From the NCBI RefSeq assembly GCF_022900255.1, contig NZ_JALIRM010000001.1:372001-436000 (forward strand): a stretch of 64,000 nt of DNA. Direction: 5' to 3'. Both the position numbers and the translations under genes were made by a program. Shown here in pieces: positions 1 through 8,876 of this stretch. Under the pieces are notes generated by a model. It was not told the DNA's origin, made no database searches, and worked only from the letters and a program-made list of their open reading frames with translations. Each line of letters opens with the position of its first letter. Position 1 is the first letter of the stretch. Source of the stretch: Lederbergia wuyishanensis. Lineage in GTDB: Bacteria; Bacillota; Bacilli; Bacillales; Bacillaceae_C.

Positions 1-394
1 TCGTGGATTAGGTTGGAAAATCATTTCAAGGGGTTTTCTTATTGGGATTGCCACTTTAATTGCGTTTATAATCATCTACCATCGTAACCCTAATGATCTC
101 CCTTATGCTCAAACGGTCGCTTTTGCAACACTTGTCTTGGCTCAACTAATCCATGTATTCGATTGTAGAAGTGAAATTTCCGTTTTTTCAAGAAATCCTT
201 TTGAAAATAAATATTTAGTTTGGTCTGTTATTTCCTCAGCTGCCCTTATGGTTTCAGTTATATATGTACCGCTATTTCAACCTATCTTTCACACAGTATC
301 TATAGCAGCAAATGATTGGCTCTTAATTATCGGAATGAGTGCTTTACCAACTTTTTTACTAGCCGGATCATTTTTTATAAGAAAAAAGAAATAA
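1..394 (+). CDS. yloB: Cation-transporting P-type ATPase, C-terminal fragment (YloB-like)
   Basis: Partial gene entering from the left edge; the open frame runs from base 2 to the stop at 394 (about 130 residues). It holds the last membrane helices of a P2A (SERCA-type) calcium/cation pump. The segment FATLVLAQLIHVFDCRSE is characteristic of the C-terminal transmembrane block of these pumps, and three or four hydrophobic stretches follow or flank it before the basic tail FIRKKK. The catalytic domains lie outside the window. In B. subtilis yloB occupies this place upstream of gmk. Expected role is ATP-driven Ca2+ export across the cell membrane. The family call is firm; substrate specificity cannot be judged from this fragment. 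Confidence 0.82.
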   Translation, partial: RGLGWKIISRGFLIGIATLIAFIIIYHRNPNDLPYAQTVAFATLVLAQLIHVFDCRSEISVFSRNPFENKYLVWSVISSAALMVSVIYVPLFQPIFHTVSIAANDWLLIIGMSALPTFLLAGSFFIRKKK

Positions 395-410
395 CTTATG
401 ATATAATTCT

Positions 411-446
411 AAAGGTGATAGAGCATACTCTATTGCCTTTTCTTTT
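411..446 (+). terminator. Rho-independent terminator after the cation ATPase gene
   Basis: A 13-bp stem (arm AAAGGTGATAGAG, two G-U pairs) with a 4-base loop is followed by a T-rich run. It separates the ATPase gene from remA, so remA needs its own promoter. Confidence 0.8.
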
Positions 447-449
447 AGA

Positions 450-478
450 TTGTAAAAAAATATAGAAAATAGTATAAA
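450..478 (+). promoter_or_regulatory. Probable sigma-A promoter of remA-gmk-rpoZ
   Basis: TTGTAA (450-455), a 17-base spacer and TATAAA (473-478) lie about 40 bases before the remA start and just after the upstream terminator. Confidence 0.5.
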
Positions 479-517
479 AATAAAGAAAAAAACCGATAGT
501 TGGATTGGGGGAGCAAT

Positions 518-778
518 ATGGCTATTAAGCTCTTGAACATAGGTTTTGGAAATATCGTTTCTGCAAATCGAATTATTTCAATTGTACGTCCTGAATCTGC
601 ACCAATTAAAAGGATCATACAAGATGCAAGGGATCGTGCTACTTTAATAGATGCTACTTATGGAAGACGGACAAGGGCCGTTATCATTATGGATAGTGAA
701 CATGTCATTCTTTCAGCAGTTCAGCCAGAAACGGTTGCTCAGCGTTTATTTGGGAAAGATGACAATGAGGAAGGGTAG
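518..778 (+). CDS. remA: RemA extracellular matrix regulator (DUF370)
   Basis: Small DNA-binding protein of 86 residues. In B. subtilis RemA activates biofilm matrix operons and osmoprotection genes, and it oligomerises into DNA-wrapping rings. The protein begins [12 protein letters not shown] and contains the family-typical stretch [16 protein letters not shown] and the [14 protein letters not shown] tail, colinear with B. subtilis RemA (89 aa). The ATG at 518 was chosen over an upstream in-frame TTG at 500 because it has a G-rich Shine-Dalgarno (TGGGGGAG) at good spacing and matches the family start. gmk follows after 12 bases, so the two are probably cotranscribed. In B. subtilis yloC precedes remA; it is absent here. 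Confidence 0.95.
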   Translation: MAIKLLNIGFGNIVSANRIISIVRPESAPIKRIIQDARDRATLIDATYGRRTRAVIIMDSEHVILSAVQPETVAQRLFGKDDNEEG

Positions 779-1405
<627 letters not shown>

Positions 1406-1612
1406 ATGCTATATCCATCAATTGATAAACTAATGAATTTCATTGACTCAAAATACTCACTTGTAACGATTGCTGCACGACGTGCGCGGAATTTTCAGGA
1501 TGAAGAAAATCCAAAGCTAGATCACTATCGTTCACATAAATATGTTGGCAAAGCGCTTGAAGAAATTTATGGTGGTGCGATAAAAATTAAGGAATCAAAC
1601 GAAGACAAATAA
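1406..1612 (+). CDS. rpoZ: RNA polymerase omega subunit
   Basis: 68-residue subunit that aids beta-prime folding and RNA polymerase assembly. It begins [20 protein letters not shown] and has the conserved segment [10 protein letters not shown] and the ending [15 protein letters not shown] typical of Gram-positive omega. The start codon abuts the gmk stop, and the Shine-Dalgarno (GGAGGG) lies inside the gmk end. A terminator follows the gene, so remA-gmk-rpoZ looks like one unit. Confidence 0.96.
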   Translation: MLYPSIDKLMNFIDSKYSLVTIAARRARNFQDEENPKLDHYRSHKYVGKALEEIYGGAIKIKESNEDK

Positions 1613-1628
1613 TAACAAAATTCTCAAT

Positions 1629-1654
1629 GGCAACCTACTCATGGTTGTCTTTTC
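1629..1654 (+). terminator. Terminator hairpin after rpoZ
   Basis: Stem GGCAACC paired with GGTTGTC (one G-U pair) around a 7-base loop, then TTTTCTCTTTC. The U-tract is short, so it may be partial. Confidence 0.6.
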
Positions 1655-1711
1655 TCTTTCTTTTGGACCATAATAATATTAATGAAGATAATTTGATGAG
1701 GGAGTAATAAA

Positions 1712-2911
1712 ATGAGCGGAAAAAATATTTTATTATGCGTAAGTGGGGGAATTGCTGTCTATAAAGCTTGCACACTAACAAGCAAGCTTATACAAAATGG
1801 CTATAATGTAAAAGTAATCATGAGTGAATCAGCCACTAAATTTGTTTCTCCTCTTACCTTCCAAGCATTATCAAGAAACGAAGTATACACAGATACGTTT
1901 ATTGAAAATAACCCTAAAGTGATTGCACATATAGATGTTGCAGATTGGGCTGATCTTGTAGTTGTTGCTCCTGCAACGGCCAATATGATCGGAAAACTTG
2001 CGAATGGAATTGCAGATGATATGATTTCTACTACTTTGCTTGCAACTACGGCACCTGTTTGGATTGCTCCTGCAATGAATGTCCATATGTATAGTCATCC
2101 TGCTGTTCAAAAAAACATAGATACGCTTTATAAATTTGGCCATCGTTTTATTGAGCCCGGAGAAGGTTATTTAGCTTGCGGCTATGTTGGCAAAGGAAGA
2201 TTGGAAGAACCAGAGGCCATTGTAGAATTGATTCATGCACATTTTAGTCCTCAGTCTCTACCGCTAAATGGAAAAAGGTTTTTAATAACGGCAGGTCCAA
2301 CTAAAGAAAAAATTGACCCTGTAAGGTATGTTACGAATCATTCTAGTGGAAAAATGGGATATGCACTTGCTGAGGAAGCAGCAAAGATGGGTGCTAAGGT
2401 TATTCTAGTTTCTGGTGCAGACAACATATCAGCTCCTGCTGGAGTCACGCTTGTCAAAATTGAAAGCGCGGAAGATATGTATAACGAAGTGATGAAATAT
2501 TTTCCTGAAAGTGATGTCGTGATTAAAAGTGCTGCGGTTGCCGATTACCGACCAAGTCATGTTTATGATAAGAAAGTGAAGAAACAAGCAGGAAACCTAA
2601 TGATAGAGTTCGAGAGAACAAAAGACATATTACAGGAATTGGGAAAAAATAAGGATCGTCAATTTCTTGTAGGTTTTGCAGCAGAAACGAATGATTTAGA
2701 AAAATATGCTCTGCAAAAGTTAGAAAGAAAAAACCTAGATATGATTGTTGGGAATAATATTCTTGAAGCGGGAGCAGGATTTTCAGGGGACACAAATATT
2801 GTAACGATTTTTCATAAAGATCACTCTGTGAAAAAACTTCCTTTATTAAGTAAACATGAAACGGCTAATGAAATTTTAGGAGAAATCATCCTCAAAATGG
2901 GAGATGACTAA
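1712..2911 (+). CDS. coaBC: Bifunctional phosphopantothenoylcysteine decarboxylase/synthetase
   Basis: Two-domain coenzyme A biosynthesis enzyme of 399 residues. The N-terminal flavoprotein CoaC part (to about residue 185) has the start NILLCVSGGIAVYK, the APATAN motif, the substrate motif PAMN and the cysteine-containing flap GYLACGYVGKGRLEEP. The C-terminal CoaB part has LITAGPTKEKIDPVRYVTN, the NHSSGKMG loop and KSAAVADYRP. Together they convert 4'-phosphopantothenate and cysteine to 4'-phosphopantetheine. It is followed two bases later by priA. Length agrees with B. subtilis CoaBC. Confidence 0.97.
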   Translation: MSGKNILLCVSGGIAVYKACTLTSKLIQNGYNVKVIMSESATKFVSPLTFQALSRNEVYTDTFIENNPKVIAHIDVADWADLVVVAPATANMIGKLANGIADDMISTTLLATTAPVWIAPAMNVHMYSHPAVQKNIDTLYKFGHRFIEPGEGYLACGYVGKGRLEEPEAIVELIHAHFSPQSLPLNGKRFLITAGPTKEKIDPVRYVTNHSSGKMGYALAEEAAKMGAKVILVSGADNISAPAGVTLVKIESAEDMYNEVMKYFPESDVVIKSAAVADYRPSHVYDKKVKKQAGNLMIEFERTKDILQELGKNKDRQFLVGFAAETNDLEKYALQKLERKNLDMIVGNNILEAGAGFSGDTNIVTIFHKDHSVKKLPLLSKHETANEILGEIILKMGDD

Positions 2912-2913
2912 AA

Positions 2914-5319
2914 ATGAACATAGCTACTGTAATAGTAGACGTTCCTACACTTGGAACAGATAAAGAATTTGATTATCTTATTCCTGAAAAGTGGAAAGGA
3001 ATCATTGAACGGGGAATGAGGGTAGCAGTTCCTTTTGGACCTAGAACGATACAAGGATTTGTCACAGGACTGAAAAGTAATAGTCCTTATAAAGACAAAT
3101 TAAAGGAACTGAAAGAGCCACTAGATTTAACACCCGTTCTGAATAAAGAATTGCTTGAACTAGGAGAATGGTTAGCAACAGATACGCTTTCTTTTAAAAT
3201 ATCATGCTTTCAAGCGATGCTTCCTGCCGCTATGAAAGCAAAATACGAAAAAAGATTTCTACGAATTAATATGGAAGATAATCCTTTTCTGGATGATTTA
3301 TTTGGTGGAAAAACAGAGATTACTTGGAAAAAGGCAGAAGAACGAAATATTCTTCCTGCCCTCCATGCTGAGATTAAATTGGGTAATGCAGAGGTTGTAT
3401 ATGATGTTAAAAGCCTTGCTAGGAAAAAAATGATAAAAGTCTACGAAACTATGATGGACAATGAAGAAATGCTAACATTGTTGAATTCTCTTCCTGCAAA
3501 TGCAAGCAACCAAAAAATGATTCTTGAATACGTCTTAAAGCAGCAATCTGCACAATACACCGCAAAAGAACTAACAGACGCTGGGGCGCCCCAATCCTCT
3601 ATTCACGGATTAGTTAAAAAGGGTGTCTTTACTGAAAAAAATGAAGAAGTATATCGTGATCCTTTTGAACATAAGCAATTTGATCGAACCGCACCATTCC
3701 TATTAACAAATGAGCAAAGAGAAGTGATTACACCAATATTAGATACGATTGAATCTAAAAAATATGAAACTTTTCTTTTATATGGTGTGACTGGTAGTGG
3801 GAAGACTGAAATATATTTACAATCCATTCAAAAAGTATTAGACAAAGGACAGGAAGCCATTGTTCTCGTCCCTGAAATCTCGCTTACACCTCAAATGGTT
3901 GATCGATTTAAAAGTAGATTTGGAAATGATGTAGCCGTTCTGCATAGTGGTCTATCAATTGGGGAGAAATACGATGAATGGAGAAAGGTACAAAGAAAAG
4001 AAGCTAGAGTTGTAGTCGGTGCCAGATCTGCAATATTTGCTCCTTTCGAAAATATAGGAATTATAATTATTGATGAAGAGCATGAGACAAGTTATAAACA
4101 AGAAGAACTTCCGCGATATCATGCTAGAGATGTTGCTATTTATCGAGCAAAATATCATCAATGCCCTGTAATACTAGGCAGTGCAACACCGGCCCTTGAG
4201 TCATTCGCAAGAGCACAAAAGAAGGTGTACCATCAACTTACCTTGTCCAAGAGGATGAATAATAAATCACTTCCTCCTGTTTCAATCATAGACATGCGTG
4301 AGGAAATGAGAGATGGAAATCGTTCCATGTTTTCTAGGGAATTGCATACTAAACTTGCTGACCGGCTGGAGAAAAAGGAGCAAACGATCTTATTCTTGAA
4401 TAAAAGGGGCCACTCCTCCTTTATGATGTGTAGGGACTGTGGGTATGTAATGCAATGTCCTCATTGTGATATCTCGCTAACTTTTCATCGATATACAAAT
4501 GAAATGAAATGTCATTACTGCGGCTTTAATACATTCGTTCCACACACATGTCCTGAATGTTCAAGCAACCATATACGCTACTTTGGTACAGGAACTCAAA
4601 AAGTAGAGGAAGAATTGTATAAAGTTTTCCCTGAGGCAAGAGTTGTTCGTATGGATGTTGATACAACAGGACGAAAGGGAGCACATGAAAAGCTTTTAGA
4701 GCATTTTCAATCAGGGAAAGCGGATATTTTGCTTGGAACTCAAATGATTGCAAAAGGATTAGATTTTCCCAATATTACGCTGGTTGGAGTTTTAAGTGCA
4801 GATACTATGCTTCATTTACCCGATTTTAGAGCAAGTGAAAAAACGTTTCAACTTCTAACTCAAGTGAGTGGCAGAGCAGGTCGGCATGAGTTAAATGGGG
4901 AAGTAGTTATTCAAACTTATACTCCAGAACATTACAGTATTGAATATGCAGGACAGCAAGATTATGATCGCTTCTATCAACAAGAAATGGTGATGCGCAA
5001 GGTCGGTTCTTATCCACCTTTTTATTATTTGACTCTTATTACAATAAGCCACGAAGATTTGATGAAAACAGTTTCGACGACGGAGAAGATTACAAAATAT
5101 GTTCAATCGAGAATTTCTGATGAAGCAATTATTTTAGGTCCTGTTGCATCACCGATTCCTCGTATCAATAATAGATATCGTTATCAATGTTTGATAAAAT
5201 ACAAGCATGAACCAGAATTAAAACCAACATTACACAAAGTATTGGAACATTATCAACAGCAATTTATTAAAGAAGGTTTGACTATTTCGATAGATGTAAA
5301 TCCTTATATGATGATGTAA
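2914..5319 (+). CDS. priA: Primosomal protein N' (replication restart helicase)
   Basis: 3'-to-5' superfamily 2 DNA helicase that reloads the replisome at stalled forks. The 801-residue protein has the N-terminal 3'-DNA-binding domain, Walker A GVTGSGKTE near residue 291, the DEEH box (IIIDEEHETSY, near 386) and GSATPALES. The zinc-binding module spans about residues 506-549 with CRDCGYVMQCPHC, CHYCG and CPEC, giving all eight cysteines. Motif VI is seen in LTQVSGRAGR. Length matches B. subtilis PriA. It lies between coaBC and def in the usual order. Confidence 0.97.
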   Translation: MNIATVIVDVPTLGTDKEFDYLIPEKWKGIIERGMRVAVPFGPRTIQGFVTGLKSNSPYKDKLKELKEPLDLTPVLNKELLELGEWLATDTLSFKISCFQAMLPAAMKAKYEKRFLRINMEDNPFLDDLFGGKTEITWKKAEERNILPALHAEIKLGNAEVVYDVKSLARKKMIKVYETMMDNEEMLTLLNSLPANASNQKMILEYVLKQQSAQYTAKELTDAGAPQSSIHGLVKKGVFTEKNEEVYRDPFEHKQFDRTAPFLLTNEQREVITPILDTIESKKYETFLLYGVTGSGKTEIYLQSIQKVLDKGQEAIVLVPEISLTPQMVDRFKSRFGNDVAVLHSGLSIGEKYDEWRKVQRKEARVVVGARSAIFAPFENIGIIIIDEEHETSYKQEELPRYHARDVAIYRAKYHQCPVILGSATPALESFARAQKKVYHQLTLSKRMNNKSLPPVSIIDMREEMRDGNRSMFSRELHTKLADRLEKKEQTILFLNKRGHSSFMMCRDCGYVMQCPHCDISLTFHRYTNEMKCHYCGFNTFVPHTCPECSSNHIRYFGTGTQKVEEELYKVFPEARVVRMDVDTTGRKGAHEKLLEHFQSGKADILLGTQMIAKGLDFPNITLVGVLSADTMLHLPDFRASEKTFQLLTQVSGRAGRHELNGEVVIQTYTPEHYSIEYAGQQDYDRFYQQEMVMRKVGSYPPFYYLTLITISHEDLMKTVSTTEKITKYVQSRISDEAIILGPVASPIPRINNRYRYQCLIKYKHEPELKPTLHKVLEHYQQQFIKEGLTISIDVNPYMMM

Positions 5320-5333
5320 CTGAAAAGAAAAGA

Positions 5334-5828
5334 GTGAATATATTGTCGATTCTCACCATTGTTGAACACCCTTCCGATATATTGGAGCAAAAATGCGAAC
5401 CGGTAACTGAGTTCGGAGACGAGTTGCACCAATTATTAGATGATATGTATGAAACGATGATTAAAGCAGACGGAGTTGGTCTTGCTGCCCCTCAAATTGG
5501 CATCTGTAAACAAATTGCAGTTATTGAAATTGATGAAGAGGATGGAAGGCTTGAGCTAATCAACCCTAAAATTTTTAAACAAAGCGGGGAACAAATCGAT
5601 ATTGAAGGTTGCCTCAGCTTTCCAGGACTTTTTGGTACCGTGTCTAGATTCCATACTGTTACAGTTAAAGCTATGGATCGAAGTGGCCGTGAGTTTACGT
5701 TAATAGCAGAGGATTACTTAGCACGTGTTATCCAACATGAAATCGATCATTTAGAAGGAGTGCTATTCACCTCAAAAGTAATTGAATATGTGGACGAAGA
5801 AGATTTAGAAAGTAGTGAAGAGGAATGA
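5334..5828 (+). CDS. def: Peptide deformylase
   Basis: Fe2+/Zn2+ hydrolase that removes the N-terminal formyl group from nascent proteins. All three family motifs are present: [17 protein letters not shown] (metal-ligand Cys) and HEIDH (two His ligands and catalytic Glu). The frame gives 164 residues from GTG 5334; a TTG at 5343 ([10 protein letters not shown]) aligns better with relatives and is an alternative start, since Shine-Dalgarno matches are weak for both. It overlaps fmt by 4 bases, so the deformylase and the formyltransferase are translationally coupled. Confidence 0.94.
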   Translation: MNILSILTIVEHPSDILEQKCEPVTEFGDELHQLLDDMYETMIKADGVGLAAPQIGICKQIAVIEIDEEDGRLELINPKIFKQSGEQIDIEGCLSFPGLFGTVSRFHTVTVKAMDRSGREFTLIAEDYLARVIQHEIDHLEGVLFTSKVIEYVDEEDLESSEEE

Positions 5829-6778
5829 CGAAAATTGTATTTATGGGTACGCCGGATTTTTCTGTACCAGTGCTAAGAACTTTAATCGAAAATGGATATG
5901 ATACTTTAGCCGTAGTAACCCAACCAGATCGCCCTGTAGGTCGGAAAAAAGTTCTGACGCCACCACCTGTAAAAGTCGAAGCTGAACGTCACGGAATACG
6001 TGTACTTCAACCAGAAAAAATTCGTGATGAGGAATCTGCAAATGAAATTCTTAATCTAGAGCCCGATTTGATTGTCACTGCTGCTTATGGTCAAATATTG
6101 CCAACTACTATTCTTGAAGCACCTAAATATGGTTGTATCAATGTTCATGCTTCATTACTACCTGAATTAAGAGGTGGTGCTCCTATCCATTATGCCATTA
6201 TACAAGGAAAAGAAAAAACAGGTATTACGATCATGTATATGGTAGATAAGCTGGATGCTGGAGATATTATTAGCCAAGTTGAAGTGCCGATACATGAAGA
6301 TGATAATGTAGGTACATTGCATGATAAGTTGAGCATAGCAGGTTCCAAGTTGCTTATTGACACAATACCTAAGTTAATTTCAAGTGAAATTAAAGCTCAT
6401 CCTCAAGATCACGAGAAAGCAACTTTTGCTTCAAATATTAAACGCGAACAAGAAAAAATTAACTGGCATGATGCTGGAGAAAAAATTTACAACCAAATAA
6501 GGGGCTTATGTCCATGGCCAGTCGCTTACACTACATTTAATGGTCAAGTTTGGAAAGTTTGGAAAGCGGAGAAAATAAAAGTTGCTAAAGAGTATCAACC
6601 AGGTAAAATAATTTTAGTTGAACAGGATGGCTTTGTTGTCTCTACGGGAAATAACATAGGAATAAAAATTCAAGAACTTCAGCCAGCTGGGAAGAAAAAA
6701 ATGTCAGCAAATCAATTTTTGAATGGGGCAGGAAACGAAATAAATATTGGCTCCAGATTGGACAGCAATAATGAATAA
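5825..6778 (+). CDS. fmt: Methionyl-tRNA formyltransferase
   Basis: Transfers a formyl group from 10-formyl-tetrahydrofolate to initiator Met-tRNA. The 317-residue protein has the start [15 protein letters not shown], the catalytic/folate segment [17 protein letters not shown] near residue 106, and DAGDIISQ, followed by the C-terminal tRNA-binding OB-like domain. Its ATG overlaps the def stop, and its end overlaps the start of rsmB by 8 bases. Length equals the B. subtilis enzyme. Confidence 0.97.
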   Translation: MTKIVFMGTPDFSVPVLRTLIENGYDTLAVVTQPDRPVGRKKVLTPPPVKVEAERHGIRVLQPEKIRDEESANEILNLEPDLIVTAAYGQILPTTILEAPKYGCINVHASLLPELRGGAPIHYAIIQGKEKTGITIMYMVDKLDAGDIISQVEVPIHEDDNVGTLHDKLSIAGSKLLIDTIPKLISSEIKAHPQDHEKATFASNIKREQEKINWHDAGEKIYNQIRGLCPWPVAYTTFNGQVWKVWKAEKIKVAKEYQPGKIILVEQDGFVVSTGNNIGIKIQELQPAGKKKMSANQFLNGAGNEINIGSRLDSNNE

Positions 6779-8876
6779 ACAGAAAAAGACTGTTAGAGAA
6801 GCTGCATTAGATGTTTTAGAAGCCATCGATAAACATCAATCCTACAGTAATTTACTTTTAAACCAAACTATCAAAAAATATCAGATTTCCGGTCCGGATA
6901 CTGGTTTGTTGACAGAAATTGTGTACGGAACAATACAACGTAAGCTTACTTTGGATTTTTATTTAAAACCATTTATAAAGAAGAAGCCTGAACATTGGGT
7001 ACTCATATTGCTTCGACTCTCACTTTATCAAATGGTTTATTTAGATAAGGTACCTGACCGTGCTATCATTTTTGAAGCAGTTGAAATTGCAAAAAAACGC
7101 GGTCATAGAGGGATTGTAGGTCTAGTGAATGGTATATTAAGATCAGTGCAAAGAGAAGGACTCCCATCACTTGATGTTATAAAGGATCCTATAGAAAAGC
7201 TTTCATTAGAGACAAGTCATCCTCTTTGGTTAGTAAAAAGATGGACAGATCAATTTGGTTTTGAAAAAGCAAAAGCAATGTGCGAAGAAAATTTATTGGC
7301 ACCTGTTCAAACTATAAGAATTAATCAGACTAAGACAAATAGAGAAGAAGTATGCAAGTTACTCGAAGAGGAAGGTTTTTCAGTAGAGAAAAGCCCAATC
7401 ATTCCAGAATCAATTCGAATTTTAAAAGGGAATGCTGCAAACTCCGACTTATATAAAAAAGGATATTTTAGTATTCAAGATGAAAGTTCGATGGCTGTTG
7501 CTTATGCTTTAGAGCTTTCGCCGCATATAAAAGTGTTGGACGCATGTGCAGCTCCAGGAGGTAAAACAGGGCATATTGCTGAATTATTGAATGGAACTGG
7601 AGAGGTGACTTCACTCGACCTTCATCCTCATAAAGTTAAGCTCATTAAGGAAAATGCAACGCGTCTAGGACTTAATAATATAGATGCTAATGTCATGGAC
7701 AGTCGTCATGCAAGTGAATCAATTCAACCTAAATCATTTGATCGCATACTAGTTGATGCGCCGTGTTCTGGACTGGGTGTTTTAAGAAGAAAACCTGATA
7801 TTAAATACACAAAGACAGACCAAGATATTCAATCACTTAGAGAAGTACAACTTTGTATATTAGATGAGGCTGCTTCTTTATTAAAAAATGGTGGACTTCT
7901 TGTCTATAGTACTTGTACAGTTGATTTAGAGGAAAACTTTGGGACAGCTGCTGCATTTCTTAAGCAACATGAAGACTTTGAGCCTCATGCTCTTACTTTG
8001 CCTGAAGCACTTTCACATTTTACCGAAGAAGGCTCAAATGCTATTCAAATATTTCCGCAAGATTTTGGCGGTGATGGATTTTTTATTTCATGTTTTAGAA
8101 GGAAGCAGCCTAAAGGGGACGAGAGTATGAAAGCTTTATTTAAAACAGACAAAGGCATGATCCGGCCACATAACGAAGATAATGGTGGTATTTTTTATAA
8201 TGAAAAGGGAAACTGTTTAGCAATTGTTGCGGACGGAATGGGCGGACATCAAGCAGGGGAAGTAGCAAGTCGCATTGCTGTTACGAAGCTTCAGGAATTG
8301 TGGACTGCTGTTGAGAGTGAGTTAACACCTGAATCCGCAGAAAAATGGTTCCTGGAAAATGTGAGCAAGGTGAATAAGGAAATATTTGACCACTCACAAC
8401 AATTTCAAGAATATAAAGGAATGGGTACAACATTAGTGGCGGCTATTAGTACTGCTACTTTTGCAACTATAGTTAATGTCGGGGATAGCCGCTGTTATCT
8501 TCTAAATGATAATGGATTTAATCAGTTGACTGAAGATCATTCTCTTGTTAATGAATTGATTAAGGCCGGCCAAATATCTCCAGAGGATGCTGAACTGCAT
8601 CCCCGCAAAAATGTATTATTAAATGCAATGGGAACTGAATCCAATATTGATATGGACATTTCTACCATTACTTTTGAGGAAGGAAATAAACTGCTTCTTT
8701 GTTCGGATGGACTGTCCAATAAAGTTTCTAGTTCCGAAATGGCCAAAATCTTAATGGAAGAAACAAATTTAAATGAAAAGGCCGAAGCGCTTATTCAACT
8801 TGCAAATCATTATGGTGGAGAAGATAATATTTCAATTGCCATTATTAATGCTTGCCCTGAAAGCGGGTGCGAGTAA
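6771..8876 (+). CDS. rsmB: 16S rRNA m5C967 methyltransferase RsmB fused in frame to PP2C phosphatase PrpC
   Basis: One uninterrupted frame of 701 residues. Residues 1 to about 452 (6771-8126) are a complete RsmB (Sun): NusB-like N-terminal RNA-binding domain, SAM motif [13 protein letters not shown] near residue 255, [15 protein letters not shown] near 329, the catalytic TCT near 380, and the usual C-terminal end [11 protein letters not shown]. About seven linker residues then lead straight into PrpC with no stop codon. The ATG at 6771 overlaps fmt and matches relatives. In B. subtilis rlmN lies between these genes; here it is missing. A TAA at 8111 lies in another frame, so a single-base indel, biological or a sequencing error, would split the genes. 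RsmB methylates 16S rRNA; fusion to a phosphatase has no precedent known to me. Confidence 0.85.
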   Translation: MNKQKKTVREAALDVLEAIDKHQSYSNLLLNQTIKKYQISGPDTGLLTEIVYGTIQRKLTLDFYLKPFIKKKPEHWVLILLRLSLYQMVYLDKVPDRAIIFEAVEIAKKRGHRGIVGLVNGILRSVQREGLPSLDVIKDPIEKLSLETSHPLWLVKRWTDQFGFEKAKAMCEENLLAPVQTIRINQTKTNREEVCKLLEEEGFSVEKSPIIPESIRILKGNAANSDLYKKGYFSIQDESSMAVAYALELSPHIKVLDACAAPGGKTGHIAELLNGTGEVTSLDLHPHKVKLIKENATRLGLNNIDANVMDSRHASESIQPKSFDRILVDAPCSGLGVLRRKPDIKYTKTDQDIQSLREVQLCILDEAASLLKNGGLLVYSTCTVDLEENFGTAAAFLKQHEDFEPHALTLPEALSHFTEEGSNAIQIFPQDFGGDGFFISCFRRKQPKGDESMKALFKTDKGMIRPHNEDNGGIFYNEKGNCLAIVADGMGGHQAGEVASRIAVTKLQELWTAVESELTPESAEKWFLENVSKVNKEIFDHSQQFQEYKGMGTTLVAAISTATFATIVNVGDSRCYLLNDNGFNQLTEDHSLVNELIKAGQISPEDAELHPRKNVLLNAMGTESNIDMDISTITFEEGNKLLLCSDGLSNKVSSSEMAKILMEETNLNEKAEALIQLANHYGGEDNISIAIINACPESGCE
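8127..8876 (+). CDS. prpC: PP2C-type Ser/Thr phosphatase PrpC (internal start within the rsmB frame)
   Basis: The 249-residue C-terminal part of the fused frame is a complete PP2C/PPM phosphatase, the partner that dephosphorylates PrkC and its substrates. Motifs seen are RPHNEDNGG (metal ligands), [32 protein letters not shown] and GGEDNISI, covering every PPM metal-binding Asp. An AAAGGGGAC Shine-Dalgarno at 8112-8120, six bases before ATG 8127, indicates that free PrpC can be made from this start whatever happens upstream. Its TAA overlaps the prkC ATG by one base. Length is close to B. subtilis PrpC (254 aa). Confidence 0.9.
   Translation: MKALFKTDKGMIRPHNEDNGGIFYNEKGNCLAIVADGMGGHQAGEVASRIAVTKLQELWTAVESELTPESAEKWFLENVSKVNKEIFDHSQQFQEYKGMGTTLVAAISTATFATIVNVGDSRCYLLNDNGFNQLTEDHSLVNELIKAGQISPEDAELHPRKNVLLNAMGTESNIDMDISTITFEEGNKLLLCSDGLSNKVSSSEMAKILMEETNLNEKAEALIQLANHYGGEDNISIAIINACPESGCE

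Noticed and set aside
7939-8130. Second plus-strand frame inside the end of rsmB as a hint of frameshifting
   Set aside because: Its sequence does not continue RsmB; the RsmB C-terminus is intact in the main frame, so it gives no support for programmed frameshifting.
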